Shown here: positions 20,232-29,097 of the stretch, piece by piece
How positions within the stretch are numbered: position 1 is the first letter of the stretch
Layout: each line of letters opens with the position of its first letter
Source: a virus
Virus record (IMG/VR): IMGVR_UViG_3300020474_000050
Span: 1 to 34,881 of that record
Length of the DNA: 34,881 nucleotides
Reading direction: 5' to 3' (one strand)
The notes under the pieces: model-generated
Told to the model about the DNA's origin: nothing
What the model saw: the letters and a program-made list of their open reading frames with translations, nothing else
Database searches by the model: none
Program-made: the position numbers and the translations under genes

Positions 20232-20986
20232 TGCCAGATATAATTTTTAAAACATGGGAACCTTATTTTGGCACACTAGAGGAACCCATGCCAGCTACCA
20301 AGTGTGTTCCAGAATACTATAAGAAAATGGATATGTGGGTACATGAACCAAAAGTCTATAATCACAATCAATTATCATCTGGTATGACTATGAAAGCATG
20401 TATTCCCATAAGGGATTTACTAACAGCAGGATATATCATATCTCTTTGGGAAGAATTATTTGTTGAGAAAAGAGTACATAATGAAAGTGATGACGGTAGA
20501 GTTTTTTCTTTTGCAGGGACAGCAGATGGTAAAGATGTAACTAGTGGTACGGGTCTTTCCACAGTAGAAGCTCATGGAATAAGACAGTTTCAAGCATCTC
20601 CCTTATTTAAAAAAGCTAGAGATAAAGAAACTGGAAATCGAGTACCAAAGATGAGTTGTCCTTGGACTTTTCATACCCCTCCCGGATATTCTTGTTTGTT
20701 CTTACCACCACAGTATAGAGAGAATAGAATAGAAATATTACCTGCTATTGTAGATACAGATAAATGGCATCTAGTTCAGTTCCCATTCTTGTTTAATGGA
20801 TTTAAAGATAAAGAAACTGTACCAATAGGAGAACCAGTAATTCAAGTGATACCTTTTAAAAGAGAAAACTGGAAGATAAAGGTGCAGGAAAACAAATCGA
20901 ATAGAGCAAGTCTTCTTTATAGTTTATTCAGAAAGTTAACAAGTGCTTATCACAAGTTTCATCATACCAAAAAAAATTGGCGTTAA
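20231..20986 (+). CDS. DUF6065-like protein of unknown function
   Basis: A 251-residue protein. KACIPIRDLLTAGYIISLW (near 55-73) and WTFHTPPGYSCLFLPP (near 145-160), followed by LVQFPFLFNG and IGEPVIQVIPFKRENW, match my recollection of DUF6065-type proteins in marine phages. There the K-C/A-x-P-x-x-D-x-x-x-x-G-Y-x-I and H-(x)-P-P-G-Y-S blocks are conserved. Its activity is unknown. The HTPPGYS block could be part of a metal or nucleotide site. Its stop overlaps the stop of the convergent 1455-residue gene within TTAA (20983-20986), and no terminator hairpin is visible there. Confidence 0.75.
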   Translation: MPDIIFKTWEPYFGTLEEPMPATKCVPEYYKKMDMWVHEPKVYNHNQLSSGMTMKACIPIRDLLTAGYIISLWEELFVEKRVHNESDDGRVFSFAGTADGKDVTSGTGLSTVEAHGIRQFQASPLFKKARDKETGNRVPKMSCPWTFHTPPGYSCLFLPPQYRENRIEILPAIVDTDKWHLVQFPFLFNGFKDKETVPIGEPVIQVIPFKRENWKIKVQENKSNRASLLYSLFRKLTSAYHKFHHTKKNWR

Positions 20987-23900
20987 CCCGTAACCTTGGC
21001 GATGGTCTGTGTGTTTGGATTGTCGCCTACAACAATAGGGTTTGTTCTAATGTTAGGATTGGTTGTATTAGATGAAAGAGGTACACCACCAAAGCGACCG
21101 GGGGGAGGAGCAGGTGGTGAGAAAAGTTTATCAATTCCTTTGTTGAATAACTCAAGAGGAGTAGGACCTTTTTGTTCCTCTTTCAGTTGTTGATTAACAC
21201 TAGGCTCTATAGGTACACCACCAAAACGTGACTCACCACCCGGTACTAAACTTCTATTTATCATCATCTTTTGTATTCGTTCAATAGATTGTCTTGGATA
21301 TAAATTAACATTGTTAAATCGTGACAGTTTCATAAAGTCTGTTCTACTAACTTTGTATGGTTGAAACTTACCCGCCAAAATACTTTTTACTCCACCTATC
21401 TTTTCTTTTTGAAGTATCTCACCTATTTTCTGGTCATCTAATCCTAGCTTTCGGTAGCCTTCTATGACTTGATAATATTTTTTATCAAGTTCAAATTTGT
21501 TTTTATTTGCTGTCATGTAGCCATCTAGGATTTGTTGTGAATTTACATTCGCATCATCTAAAACGCTACTAAATGCACTCTTTAATCTTTTTTGTGCTGA
21601 TGACAATTCATAAACTGAAAATCTAAAACTTACTTCGGGATCAAACTCTTGTGGAGTTACTGCCATTAAAGAATATATAAGTTGTTCTGGTCCATACTGT
21701 CTACCTAACTTATCTTTAGGATCCACTATGTCTGGAGCTATTGCACCTATAGTTTGACGCAATATCTTCTTTGGCTTTATCTTAACACCAAGAGGATTAA
21801 AGTTTAAAGGATCAAGAGGATTTAACTCTGCTTGAAGTGGATTTATTCTTTCAAGTGTAAAGGGTACGAAGTTTGGTATAACAGTATTCAAGATGTGTGC
21901 AAATCCTTTAGCAATTTTATCTCCAGCAGGGTCTTTTGGATCATATATTCGCGCTCCAGTTGCAGTTTGGTTTTGGACTACTGCATCTACTATAGACTCA
22001 GTAAGCATGGCTTCTGATACAAAAGGTTCTGCAATCTCATATAAAGAACCCAAAACAGCATTGTTAAATATTTGTTCTGTACTAGCACCTGTTTTTTCTG
22101 CGTTGTCTACCTCTCGTATAAGACGAACAAGAGGACGTACTAAAGTGTCATAAGGATTTGATATACTAAAGTTGATGTATTGTATCTTACCATCTTCTTT
22201 ACCAAGAGGAATTAAGGTAGCTCCTTTTTCCCAAGGTGCGCCCGCTACTTGTTGGTAGGCTTCCATCTCTTCTCTTGAAACACCACTAATGTCGTGCATG
22301 AAATGTTTAAACGCTATAGGAGCAGCCACAGTTGTACCAAGTAATCCAGTTAATCTTTGTCTACCCCTAGCTTGTATTCCCGCTATGTCAGATGCCATGT
22401 CATCAATAGCTTGACGCGCTATATTAAAACTAGTTCTGTATATCTCCATAGGGAACACAATGAAGTTACCAAAGGGTAGTCTACGCAAAGTAGAAACCAA
22501 ACTAGATGCAGCTTTATTGTAGTTTGGTACAGTATCACGAACAATCTGTGCTGCTCTATCTTTAATCAAGGTATCATACAAACCTGGATACTCATTTAGA
22601 TTTATTTTTGATAGATCATCAGTAGATACACCTGCTCTTCGTAAGGTATTAAGTGTATCTGGATCTAATCCTTTACCCCCTTTTACTAGGTAAGAAAGTT
22701 TTTGCGTGTCAGACACACCTTCCAAAGCATACTTTAGTTTGGTTTGTTCCGCATGATAAGAATAATATTTCCAAAAATCATCCGAACCTTGATAAAATTC
22801 TTCAGCAAGTCTGGTTCCTTTCATAACAGTCTTTGCACCAGGTGCGCTCTTAACTTTTCTAGCTATTTCTTCTCCAAGTATAGCACTCATGCCATCTCGA
22901 TTTGACATATCTCTTTCAGAAGAAAGAATACCTTTTCTCAAGCTGTCTTGTATCTCTCTTAGCTCTGTATTCGTACCAAGTATACCTCTTCTTCTCGCAT
23001 CTTCTAAATCTCTTAATACAGCTTCATCACCTTTTTTAAATATACTTGCTGAAATGGCAGCTTTTGCGTCACTTAAACTACCACCTCTTCCAAATGCTGG
23101 AATGTTTCCGTTAGCAGTTGCAAACGCAATAGCAGTATAAAAGTTTCTTGCCTGTGTGACTGGAGATAAAACTGTTTTAGAATACTGTGATAATGCCTTA
23201 CCACGTAAGAAAGCATTTGCTAGATATCTTATTCCTGCTGCACCAAACGTATCATCTCTAGCAACAAATCTAGTTAAATCATTGTAAACATCTTTTGGAA
23301 CGTAATAACCATCTAGCTGACCCCATCCTTGTTGGTTCAGTTGTTTAAAAACTTGATCCTCTTGTCCCGGTTTTTTAGCTATACTCTGACCTTCCTCTGA
23401 ACCAAGTCTTACGTATCCTTTTTTCTTTAGATCAAGTATAAACTCATCATCTACACCAGCCCTTGTCATAGAGGGAGGAATAAATAGTTGTCTTATGGTA
23501 GGACTTTCATCTGATAATCGCGCTATCGTAGCAAAGTAATCATCAACAGCTGAGAATTGTGATAGGTCGGCAACAGTAGATAGATACGCTTCTCTTGGAT
23601 CTTTAACCTCACCCATCAAAGCTCTTAATGTTTTTGGAAGTTCAGTTCTAGTAACAAAGATACCAGTATCTAATTTATCACGAGCCACTCGTGTAACACC
23701 CGGCAATCCAAATCTAAGATTTCCTTCTTGGTTATATATGGTATGTCTATCAAGAAAAGTTTGTCTTGCTTTTTCCGCTAGTTCTTGTGTGACTTCTCCA
23801 TTAATCTTTGCTGTTGCTGAATTAGTTCCTATGTTATTAACAGTTATATTATTCTTTCTAATAAAATCATCAGTAAGAATTTTTCTAAATTTATCTTTTT

Positions 23901-25350
23901 TAGCTAAAGTAGTTAGCTCTGATTCTGTCATCTTTTTATTTCCTCTGAAAAAAATGTCAGCAGCTTTAATAGATTCTTCAGTAGGTTTATATTTACTATT
24001 TGTGTATATCTCGTAGTTCCTTCTAAGATAACTACCCATACCTTTTCGTATGATATCTTCTACGTTCAATCCTTCTGGTGTTGTGTATCCAGCTTTTTGT
24101 AAGAAGTCACTTTGTAAAACTTTATTACTTAATGTATCAACATGCTTTCTCATTCTTAATACTGGTTGCCGCATACTTTCAGGTAGTTCAGAAAGTATTC
24201 TTGATTTTAAACCTGCATCTTTCTCCACCAAGTAATCATCAATCCTATTAATAAAGTAAGCATCTGTTAAAGAACCTTGTTGTGGAGGTAAATTTTCCAT
24301 AGCTTTTTTTATTTCTTTATCAATATCAGCTAGGTTTTGTTCTGCCCTTCGCATATCAGTTTGAATTTTTGGATCTAAAAATAGTCTTTGATCTCCTACT
24401 TGCTCTGGTAATACACCTCTGTATCTACCAAATGCCAAAAGTCCAGCTAATCTATTTCGAAAAGTAGACAGATCATCTGGTGCTGTCATTCTTTTATAAA
24501 TTAAATTGTCTATGTTGTTGGCGGTTTGTGCAAGATAGTCACTAGCCTTTTTAGAAATCCTTTGTCCAGTTGTAGTTCTACCTGCAGCTCTAGCTCCAAC
24601 TCCACCACTATACAATAGACCACCCACTACATTACCAATTACATTTGCTTCAGTAAAAATTTTAGCTTTGTTCAAAAGTCTTTGTGCAGCTGCCTCTCTA
24701 CCTGATAATCCAATCAAGTCAGTAGTTTTCATAGGATTAAAACCAATCCAATCACCAATGACTGTACTGGCTTGGTCATCTGCAACTACAGTTTCTACGC
24801 CTGCAAAAATTGCACCATCTTTTACGTATTGACCTAGCTTACCCATCTTAGTTTTAGGTACAGCTTTTGCTGCTTTACCTACCTTAGATGCAATATTTAC
24901 TGCACCAAGACCCGGTGCAAGGTATTGAGTTACAAACTCTGTGCCTTTACCTGCAAGACCTTCTGGATTTATGTCAAGGGATTCTCTTAGTTTGTCACCA
25001 CCTCTATCTATTGCACCTCCAATGTCACTACCCGCCACCATATCTGGCACAATACTTGCCAAACCACCAATACCTTCCAGAATACCAATAACTCCAGAAA
25101 CAAAACCTTCGCCCGCTTCTCCTATTGGTTTTGTTATAAATTCACCAAGAGAAGTAACACCATCATCCACACCTACAATGTTATCAACTACCATATCAAT
25201 AGCAGAACGGTCTGGATTAAATAAGAATGATTTTTCTAAGAATGATTTTTCTTTTTCGTTTAAAGGGTTTCCTCTATCACCAAGAGGTTCACCTCCAAAA
25301 CGATTGGATGGTGGTTGTGAAAAAGGATTGTCACCAAAACGATTTGCCAT
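20983..25350 (-). CDS. Giant virion protein (1455 residues), probable internal or ejection protein
   Basis: By far the largest gene here. The first ~330 residues are rich in Gly/Ala and amphipathic or weakly hydrophobic helices (GFVSGVIGILEGIGGLASIV), as in proteins ejected into the host. Long helical regions follow, with scattered conserved-looking blocks (GSYLRRNYEIYTNSKYKP near 438-456). Four RFG[G/D]xP motifs occur, two at the N-terminus (residues ~4 and ~17) and two near the C-terminus (~1375 and ~1419). One of its segments is identical, in 33 bases, to an early gene. No enzyme domain is recognised. An internal virion/ejection role is inferred from size, composition and place among structural genes. 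Confidence 0.85.
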   Translation of the reverse strand: MANRFGDNPFSQPPSNRFGGEPLGDRGNPLNEKEKSFLEKSFLFNPDRSAIDMVVDNIVGVDDGVTSLGEFITKPIGEAGEGFVSGVIGILEGIGGLASIVPDMVAGSDIGGAIDRGGDKLRESLDINPEGLAGKGTEFVTQYLAPGLGAVNIASKVGKAAKAVPKTKMGKLGQYVKDGAIFAGVETVVADDQASTVIGDWIGFNPMKTTDLIGLSGREAAAQRLLNKAKIFTEANVIGNVVGGLLYSGGVGARAAGRTTTGQRISKKASDYLAQTANNIDNLIYKRMTAPDDLSTFRNRLAGLLAFGRYRGVLPEQVGDQRLFLDPKIQTDMRRAEQNLADIDKEIKKAMENLPPQQGSLTDAYFINRIDDYLVEKDAGLKSRILSELPESMRQPVLRMRKHVDTLSNKVLQSDFLQKAGYTTPEGLNVEDIIRKGMGSYLRRNYEIYTNSKYKPTEESIKAADIFFRGNKKMTESELTTLAKKDKFRKILTDDFIRKNNITVNNIGTNSATAKINGEVTQELAEKARQTFLDRHTIYNQEGNLRFGLPGVTRVARDKLDTGIFVTRTELPKTLRALMGEVKDPREAYLSTVADLSQFSAVDDYFATIARLSDESPTIRQLFIPPSMTRAGVDDEFILDLKKKGYVRLGSEEGQSIAKKPGQEDQVFKQLNQQGWGQLDGYYVPKDVYNDLTRFVARDDTFGAAGIRYLANAFLRGKALSQYSKTVLSPVTQARNFYTAIAFATANGNIPAFGRGGSLSDAKAAISASIFKKGDEAVLRDLEDARRRGILGTNTELREIQDSLRKGILSSERDMSNRDGMSAILGEEIARKVKSAPGAKTVMKGTRLAEEFYQGSDDFWKYYSYHAEQTKLKYALEGVSDTQKLSYLVKGGKGLDPDTLNTLRRAGVSTDDLSKINLNEYPGLYDTLIKDRAAQIVRDTVPNYNKAASSLVSTLRRLPFGNFIVFPMEIYRTSFNIARQAIDDMASDIAGIQARGRQRLTGLLGTTVAAPIAFKHFMHDISGVSREEMEAYQQVAGAPWEKGATLIPLGKEDGKIQYINFSISNPYDTLVRPLVRLIREVDNAEKTGASTEQIFNNAVLGSLYEIAEPFVSEAMLTESIVDAVVQNQTATGARIYDPKDPAGDKIAKGFAHILNTVIPNFVPFTLERINPLQAELNPLDPLNFNPLGVKIKPKKILRQTIGAIAPDIVDPKDKLGRQYGPEQLIYSLMAVTPQEFDPEVSFRFSVYELSSAQKRLKSAFSSVLDDANVNSQQILDGYMTANKNKFELDKKYYQVIEGYRKLGLDDQKIGEILQKEKIGGVKSILAGKFQPYKVSRTDFMKLSRFNNVNLYPRQSIERIQKMMINRSLVPGGESRFGGVPIEPSVNQQLKEEQKGPTPLELFNKGIDKLFSPPAPPPGRFGGVPLSSNTTNPNIRTNPIVVGDNPNTQTIAKVTG
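23983..24015 (-). repeat. 33-nt exact dispersed repeat, copy 2
   Basis: Reverse complement of 7402-7434, in frame in the giant virion gene (codons 446-456, YEIYTNSKYKP). Confidence 0.9.
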
Positions 25351-25352
25351 GT

Positions 25353-26432
25353 TTAAGTTTTCTTATATGGTTTGCCATCTGCCTTGTCTATATATATCGT
25401 TCCCGGTTTTAACGCATCATACTCTTCTTGTGTATTAACAACTTTATATTGTGGTGTACCTGGGGTAGTAGTTGTTCCGGGGATGGGTATACTACCTGGT
25501 GCAACGGTGCTAGGATCCATACCATAAAGTCTTGATACTTGTTGTATAGCTTGTGACATTGCAACATCAGGATCAGCATTAAATTGACTTGCCATAATGT
25601 CATTGAACACTCTAATCACAGCATTTTGAAAAGGTTCTACAGTTTTACCACCACTACCAGTTTTACCAGCACCAGCTCTCAACATAGCTGTCTCACGTTT
25701 ACCAGCAAGACCCAAAGCGTAGGCTTGCGCTATTCTTGCACCTAAACTACCCGGTTGAGCCAGACTACCACTAACTAAAACTTTCATAATTCTATCATCT
25801 AGTTCATCAATGGATAATCGTTCTGGAGCTTTATTACCAGTTACAATTTTATAGGATTCTTTAACCCCTTCTTCTGTAGGTGGTTGCCCTGTTATACTAG
25901 TAACTGCTTTGGTCTTTTCTTCTGTAGTTCCATTAGTAGCCTTACTTATTTTAGTAATATCTTCTTTAACTTGCTCTTCTGAACCAGGCATCATATTCTT
26001 TATTAGTTCATACAAACCAGCAAATGCTTGAGGTACAGCCATAGGACTAGGAGTTTGAGTAATGTTACCAGAACCTGCACCTTGTTTAAACATCTCCATT
26101 AAATTTGGAGTGGTGGGTCCACCAGTTGACAACATCTTTGGAGCAGGCTTTTGATTTGGTGGCGTAGGCGGGCCCTTAGGAATAGGTGGTTTCGCAACGC
26201 CCATAGGCTTTCTCGTAGGTTGTACTGGAGAAAGAGAAGCCATACGCATCTCAGGTAGTCTTATGTTTGGTGGTGTAGTCATAGGTTGTGGCATAGCTCT
26301 CATTGGATTATTAAGCTGAGAGTTAAGTAGTTCTGTAGAGGATGCCATGATCCCTGCCATCATACTTAATTTATCACGAGCCATTCTATCATTTACATTA
26401 AACAAAGCCGGATTATTAATTCCTCCAAACAT
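25353..26432 (-). CDS. Virion-associated protein with Pro-rich N-terminus
   Basis: A 359-residue protein, started in a TAATG overlap with the previous gene. Residues ~45-115 are Pro/Met-rich and unstructured (PPNIRLPEMRMA, PPIPKGPPTPP). A helical middle part follows, and the C-terminus ends with YKVVNTQEEYDALKPGTIYI then DKADGKPYKK. That ending (a Y-DALxxGT-x-Y-x-D-x-x-G-x-x-x-K module) is common at the ends of phage structural proteins. Probably an internal or tail-associated virion component; no enzymatic motif. Confidence 0.8.
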   Translation of the reverse strand: MFGGINNPALFNVNDRMARDKLSMMAGIMASSTELLNSQLNNPMRAMPQPMTTPPNIRLPEMRMASLSPVQPTRKPMGVAKPPIPKGPPTPPNQKPAPKMLSTGGPTTPNLMEMFKQGAGSGNITQTPSPMAVPQAFAGLYELIKNMMPGSEEQVKEDITKISKATNGTTEEKTKAVTSITGQPPTEEGVKESYKIVTGNKAPERLSIDELDDRIMKVLVSGSLAQPGSLGARIAQAYALGLAGKRETAMLRAGAGKTGSGGKTVEPFQNAVIRVFNDIMASQFNADPDVAMSQAIQQVSRLYGMDPSTVAPGSIPIPGTTTTPGTPQYKVVNTQEEYDALKPGTIYIDKADGKPYKKT

Positions 26433-27679
26433 TAGCCACTCCCACTTGTATTAGCCAAACTTCCTAACCCAAACAATCCACCGCCGCCACCACCAGCAGA
26501 TAGTGTGTTAGCTACGGTAAAAATATTTCCTATTGGATTTGCCTTGGGCGCTCCAGTTACACCAAGTGTAGATTGTCCACCGGGTAAACCAGTTAATATA
26601 TCTCTCATGTATGCGAACCTACCAAATGGTTCGTATGCGTCTTCTAGTTGTCCTGCTCTAGCCACATCAAACTCTGATTGTAATTGTGCTTGCTCTAAAG
26701 AACCAACGTTAAACAATGCGTTCACATCTTTTGCTAGGCTTTCTTGTGCAGCTTGACCCAATGCACCTTGCTGAACACCAAGTGAACCAATGCCCTGACC
26801 AAGTTGTCCAAACAGTTGTGCAGCTTTTTGACCATAGTTAAGAGCATTATCAAATGCTTTAGCTCTAATGTCTGCACCAGTTTTAGCTTTTATATCTGCA
26901 AGATTTCTTTGTAACTCTGATTCTTGTACAGCAGCACGGGATCCACCAAATGCACCAGATCCAATAGCTTTGGCTCGTTCTCCTATCTTTGCTATGTCAC
27001 CTTGTCTGTCAAGTTCTGCCATTGTAGTGTCAAGAACTTTTTCTACAAAAGGATTGTAGAACTTATCTATCTGACTTGGATCAGCAAACCCACCTTGCAT
27101 CTCTTGTATTGGGTTACCTTGTGCATCAAGAATTTGATTACCTTCTTTATCTGTCTTGTAGATAGGTACTTGGTTTCCTTCTGCATCAGTTGTAAACATA
27201 GGAGTTCCAATACCCATCTGATAGGCTTGTTGTCCTAAGTCTAAAGTACCTTTTGCTTTGCCTAGTTGTTCCTTGTAAGCACCTATACCACCATAGTCAT
27301 AGGTCTTCTCTCCTGTGTCTGGATCTATTGTTGGCGCTCCAGTTAACAACTCCATTGCTTTAATTTGTGGATCAGTAAATCTAATAATGTCTGGTTGTGC
27401 TACTCCACCCTCATAGACTTGTATAGGATCACCATATTGGTCATACTGAATGTTACCTTCAGCATCTTTCTGGTACATAGGTGTACCATCTTCGTTAAAT
27501 TGTGGAGTACCAAGTAACGGGTTCTGAGTAGCAAAGCCACTAATCTCTTGACCAATTACATTACCTTCTGCATCAAGTACATCTTCAGTTTGAAAAACGT
27601 TTGCTAATAAATTTTTTAGAAAATCTTCTTGATACTGCGGTAGCAGCGTCATACTTTTTTGAACGGTATCCTGCGCCAT
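26432..27679 (-). CDS. Virion protein with duplicated DAEGN modules
   Basis: A 415-residue protein. The N-terminal half has repeated D-A/K-E-G-N and D-A-Q-G-N units in two copies of a ~45-residue block: one around KDAEGNIQYDQYGDPIQVYE, the other TDAEGNQVPIYKTDKEGNQ and on to DAQGNPIQEMQGG. The C-terminal half is a helical Ala/Gln-rich region (RAAVQESELQRNLADIKAKT) ending in a Gly-rich tail. This resembles phage internal or tail-shaft proteins; the DxxGN units could be calcium-loop or beta-turn repeats. No function can be assigned more exactly. Confidence 0.8.
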   Translation of the reverse strand: MAQDTVQKSMTLLPQYQEDFLKNLLANVFQTEDVLDAEGNVIGQEISGFATQNPLLGTPQFNEDGTPMYQKDAEGNIQYDQYGDPIQVYEGGVAQPDIIRFTDPQIKAMELLTGAPTIDPDTGEKTYDYGGIGAYKEQLGKAKGTLDLGQQAYQMGIGTPMFTTDAEGNQVPIYKTDKEGNQILDAQGNPIQEMQGGFADPSQIDKFYNPFVEKVLDTTMAELDRQGDIAKIGERAKAIGSGAFGGSRAAVQESELQRNLADIKAKTGADIRAKAFDNALNYGQKAAQLFGQLGQGIGSLGVQQGALGQAAQESLAKDVNALFNVGSLEQAQLQSEFDVARAGQLEDAYEPFGRFAYMRDILTGLPGGQSTLGVTGAPKANPIGNIFTVANTLSAGGGGGGLFGLGSLANTSGSG

Positions 27680-27682
27680 AAC

Positions 27683-28582
27683 TTAGACTTTCCTTTCAAA
27701 GTTTTTCATCATCTTGTACATCTGAGCCGCGCCTTTATTTCTATTCCCATCACCTGCTCCTTTAACAGCATCAGCGGTCATAACAAATTCACCGTCCGAG
27801 AGGCGAGCTTCTTGAACCCTGCCACCATTTTGATAGATAGCAGCGGGTATCGAATCACTTTTACCAGTACCGGGTCCCTCAATCATACCACCCATTGCTC
27901 TATTCATAACTACTTGTCTTGGAACGTTTGGTACTTGAACACCTCTGAAACTAGGATTTCTTTCTCCAGTAGCAAATTGTTGTTCTTGTAAAGGTGTCAT
28001 GCTTGGTTGTGGTTTAAGTATGTTATTTAAAATCATAGACATTAGTATTGGATCATTTACCTGACCACCTTTTGTTACACCCGTAAGATCAAAAAGATTA
28101 CTAATACCACCAGTAATACCACCCAACATTTGTTTACCTTGTCCTGCTACGGTGTTCATTACATTCTGTCCTACGTTACCTTGTCCTGCTGTACGAGGAC
28201 CTTGAGAAATAGCATTCATCAATGCTGCACCCCTTTGTTGTGCAGAGTTACCAGAACTATCACCAGCATATCCAAGTAAATCTAAAGTTAGACCTGTTGG
28301 ACCCATAGTAGCACCACTAAACAAACTACCAATTCCAGATTGGATAGCATCTTCGATTGAACCACCTGCGGCTAAAGCACCAAGACCACCACCAAAAGCT
28401 GCACCCATAGGATTGCCACCACTAGCAACCATACCAACAAGCGCACCTATTGAACTAAATAGATCGCTACTTGGTTCTGCCATAACTGATTTGTTTGAAG
28501 TTGTAGTAGCTGGTGCTGAACTACCCCCACCAGATTTATTGACGTTAGAATACATCTCCTCTATAACTTGTGGGTCGATCAT
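27683..28582 (-). CDS. Conserved marine-phage virion protein (GEFVMTADAV type)
   Basis: A 299-residue protein. The C-terminal block GPGTGKSDSIPAAI, LSDGEFVMTADAV, GAGDGNRNKGAAQMYKMM is a strong signature. I recognise this G-P-G-T-G-x-S-D-x-I-P...L-S-D-G-E-F-V-(M/I)-x-A-D-A-V module from many phage structural and internal proteins, often near the C-terminus. The N-terminal ~180 residues are Gly/Ala/Ser-rich and probably flexible or membrane-interacting. Good AGGAG ribosome site. A virion-interior role is likely. Confidence 0.85.
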   Translation of the reverse strand: MIDPQVIEEMYSNVNKSGGGSSAPATTTSNKSVMAEPSSDLFSSIGALVGMVASGGNPMGAAFGGGLGALAAGGSIEDAIQSGIGSLFSGATMGPTGLTLDLLGYAGDSSGNSAQQRGAALMNAISQGPRTAGQGNVGQNVMNTVAGQGKQMLGGITGGISNLFDLTGVTKGGQVNDPILMSMILNNILKPQPSMTPLQEQQFATGERNPSFRGVQVPNVPRQVVMNRAMGGMIEGPGTGKSDSIPAAIYQNGGRVQEARLSDGEFVMTADAVKGAGDGNRNKGAAQMYKMMKNFERKV

Positions 28583-28804
28583 TTAGGTTTCTCCTGATAT
28601 AGCTTCGGGCGCTGTTACTGTTATACTTGTACTACGTTTTTCCTTTCCTGTCCATAATTGTCCACAGATTGGACATGTTCCATCTGGATAACTAGCAATT
28701 TCTTCTGGAGTGTCTACTTCATTACCACAACTTACACATGTTATTTTATCTGAACTTGTAGCGGGTCGCCATTTAGAACCATTTGGCATAGTTATTACTG
28801 TCAT
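28583..28804 (-). CDS. Zinc-ribbon protein among structural genes
   Basis: A 73-residue protein with CVSC (Cys23, Cys26) and CPIC (Cys44, Cys47), a rubredoxin-like or zinc-ribbon site, and a basic/Thr-rich tail. It starts at an ATGA overlap with the upstream gene and ends 1 base before the next. A zinc-binding minor virion or assembly protein is possible; no family recognised. Confidence 0.75.
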   Translation of the reverse strand: MTVITMPNGSKWRPATSSDKITCVSCGNEVDTPEEIASYPDGTCPICGQLWTGKEKRSTSITVTAPEAISGET

Positions 28805-29097
28805 GTTGTCACCACCGTTACTGATCCTACGTTTCCTGTTCCAGTAGAACCTCTGACATGAGGTCTATTAACTAAAGGTATCTTAACAAATCCATCGTGA
28901 GAGAACAATCCCCCATTTTCCAATCCCGAATCATCAGTTGGTAGGTCTGTTATAACTAATTTTGTGTGTCGTCCTTCTCCCGGATTTTGTATTTGTTCCA
29001 TGTATAATGAAAAGGCACGAACAATTTCTGCAAAGTATTGTGGAGTATATTGATTTGGTGGTATTGGAAAGAATGGTAATGGTAGATTACGTGACAT
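28801..29097 (-). CDS. Small structural-region protein, unknown function
   Basis: A 98-residue protein with a Pro-rich N-terminus (LPFFPIPPNQYTPQYF), then LVITDLPTDDSGLENGGLFS and a Val/Thr-rich end. The L-P-x-x-D-S-G-L-x-x-G-x-L-(F/Y) segment occurs, to my knowledge, in small phage virion proteins that pair with the neighbouring large tail gene. It is coupled to both neighbours (ATGA overlaps). Confidence 0.75.
   Translation of the reverse strand: MSRNLPLPFFPIPPNQYTPQYFAEIVRAFSLYMEQIQNPGEGRHTKLVITDLPTDDSGLENGGLFSHDGFVKIPLVNRPHVRGSTGTGNVGSVTVVTT

Noticed and set aside
28583-28804. Rubredoxin
   Set aside because: Two CxxC pairs are present, but the spacing and surrounding residues do not match the rubredoxin core; only a generic zinc-ribbon label is supported.
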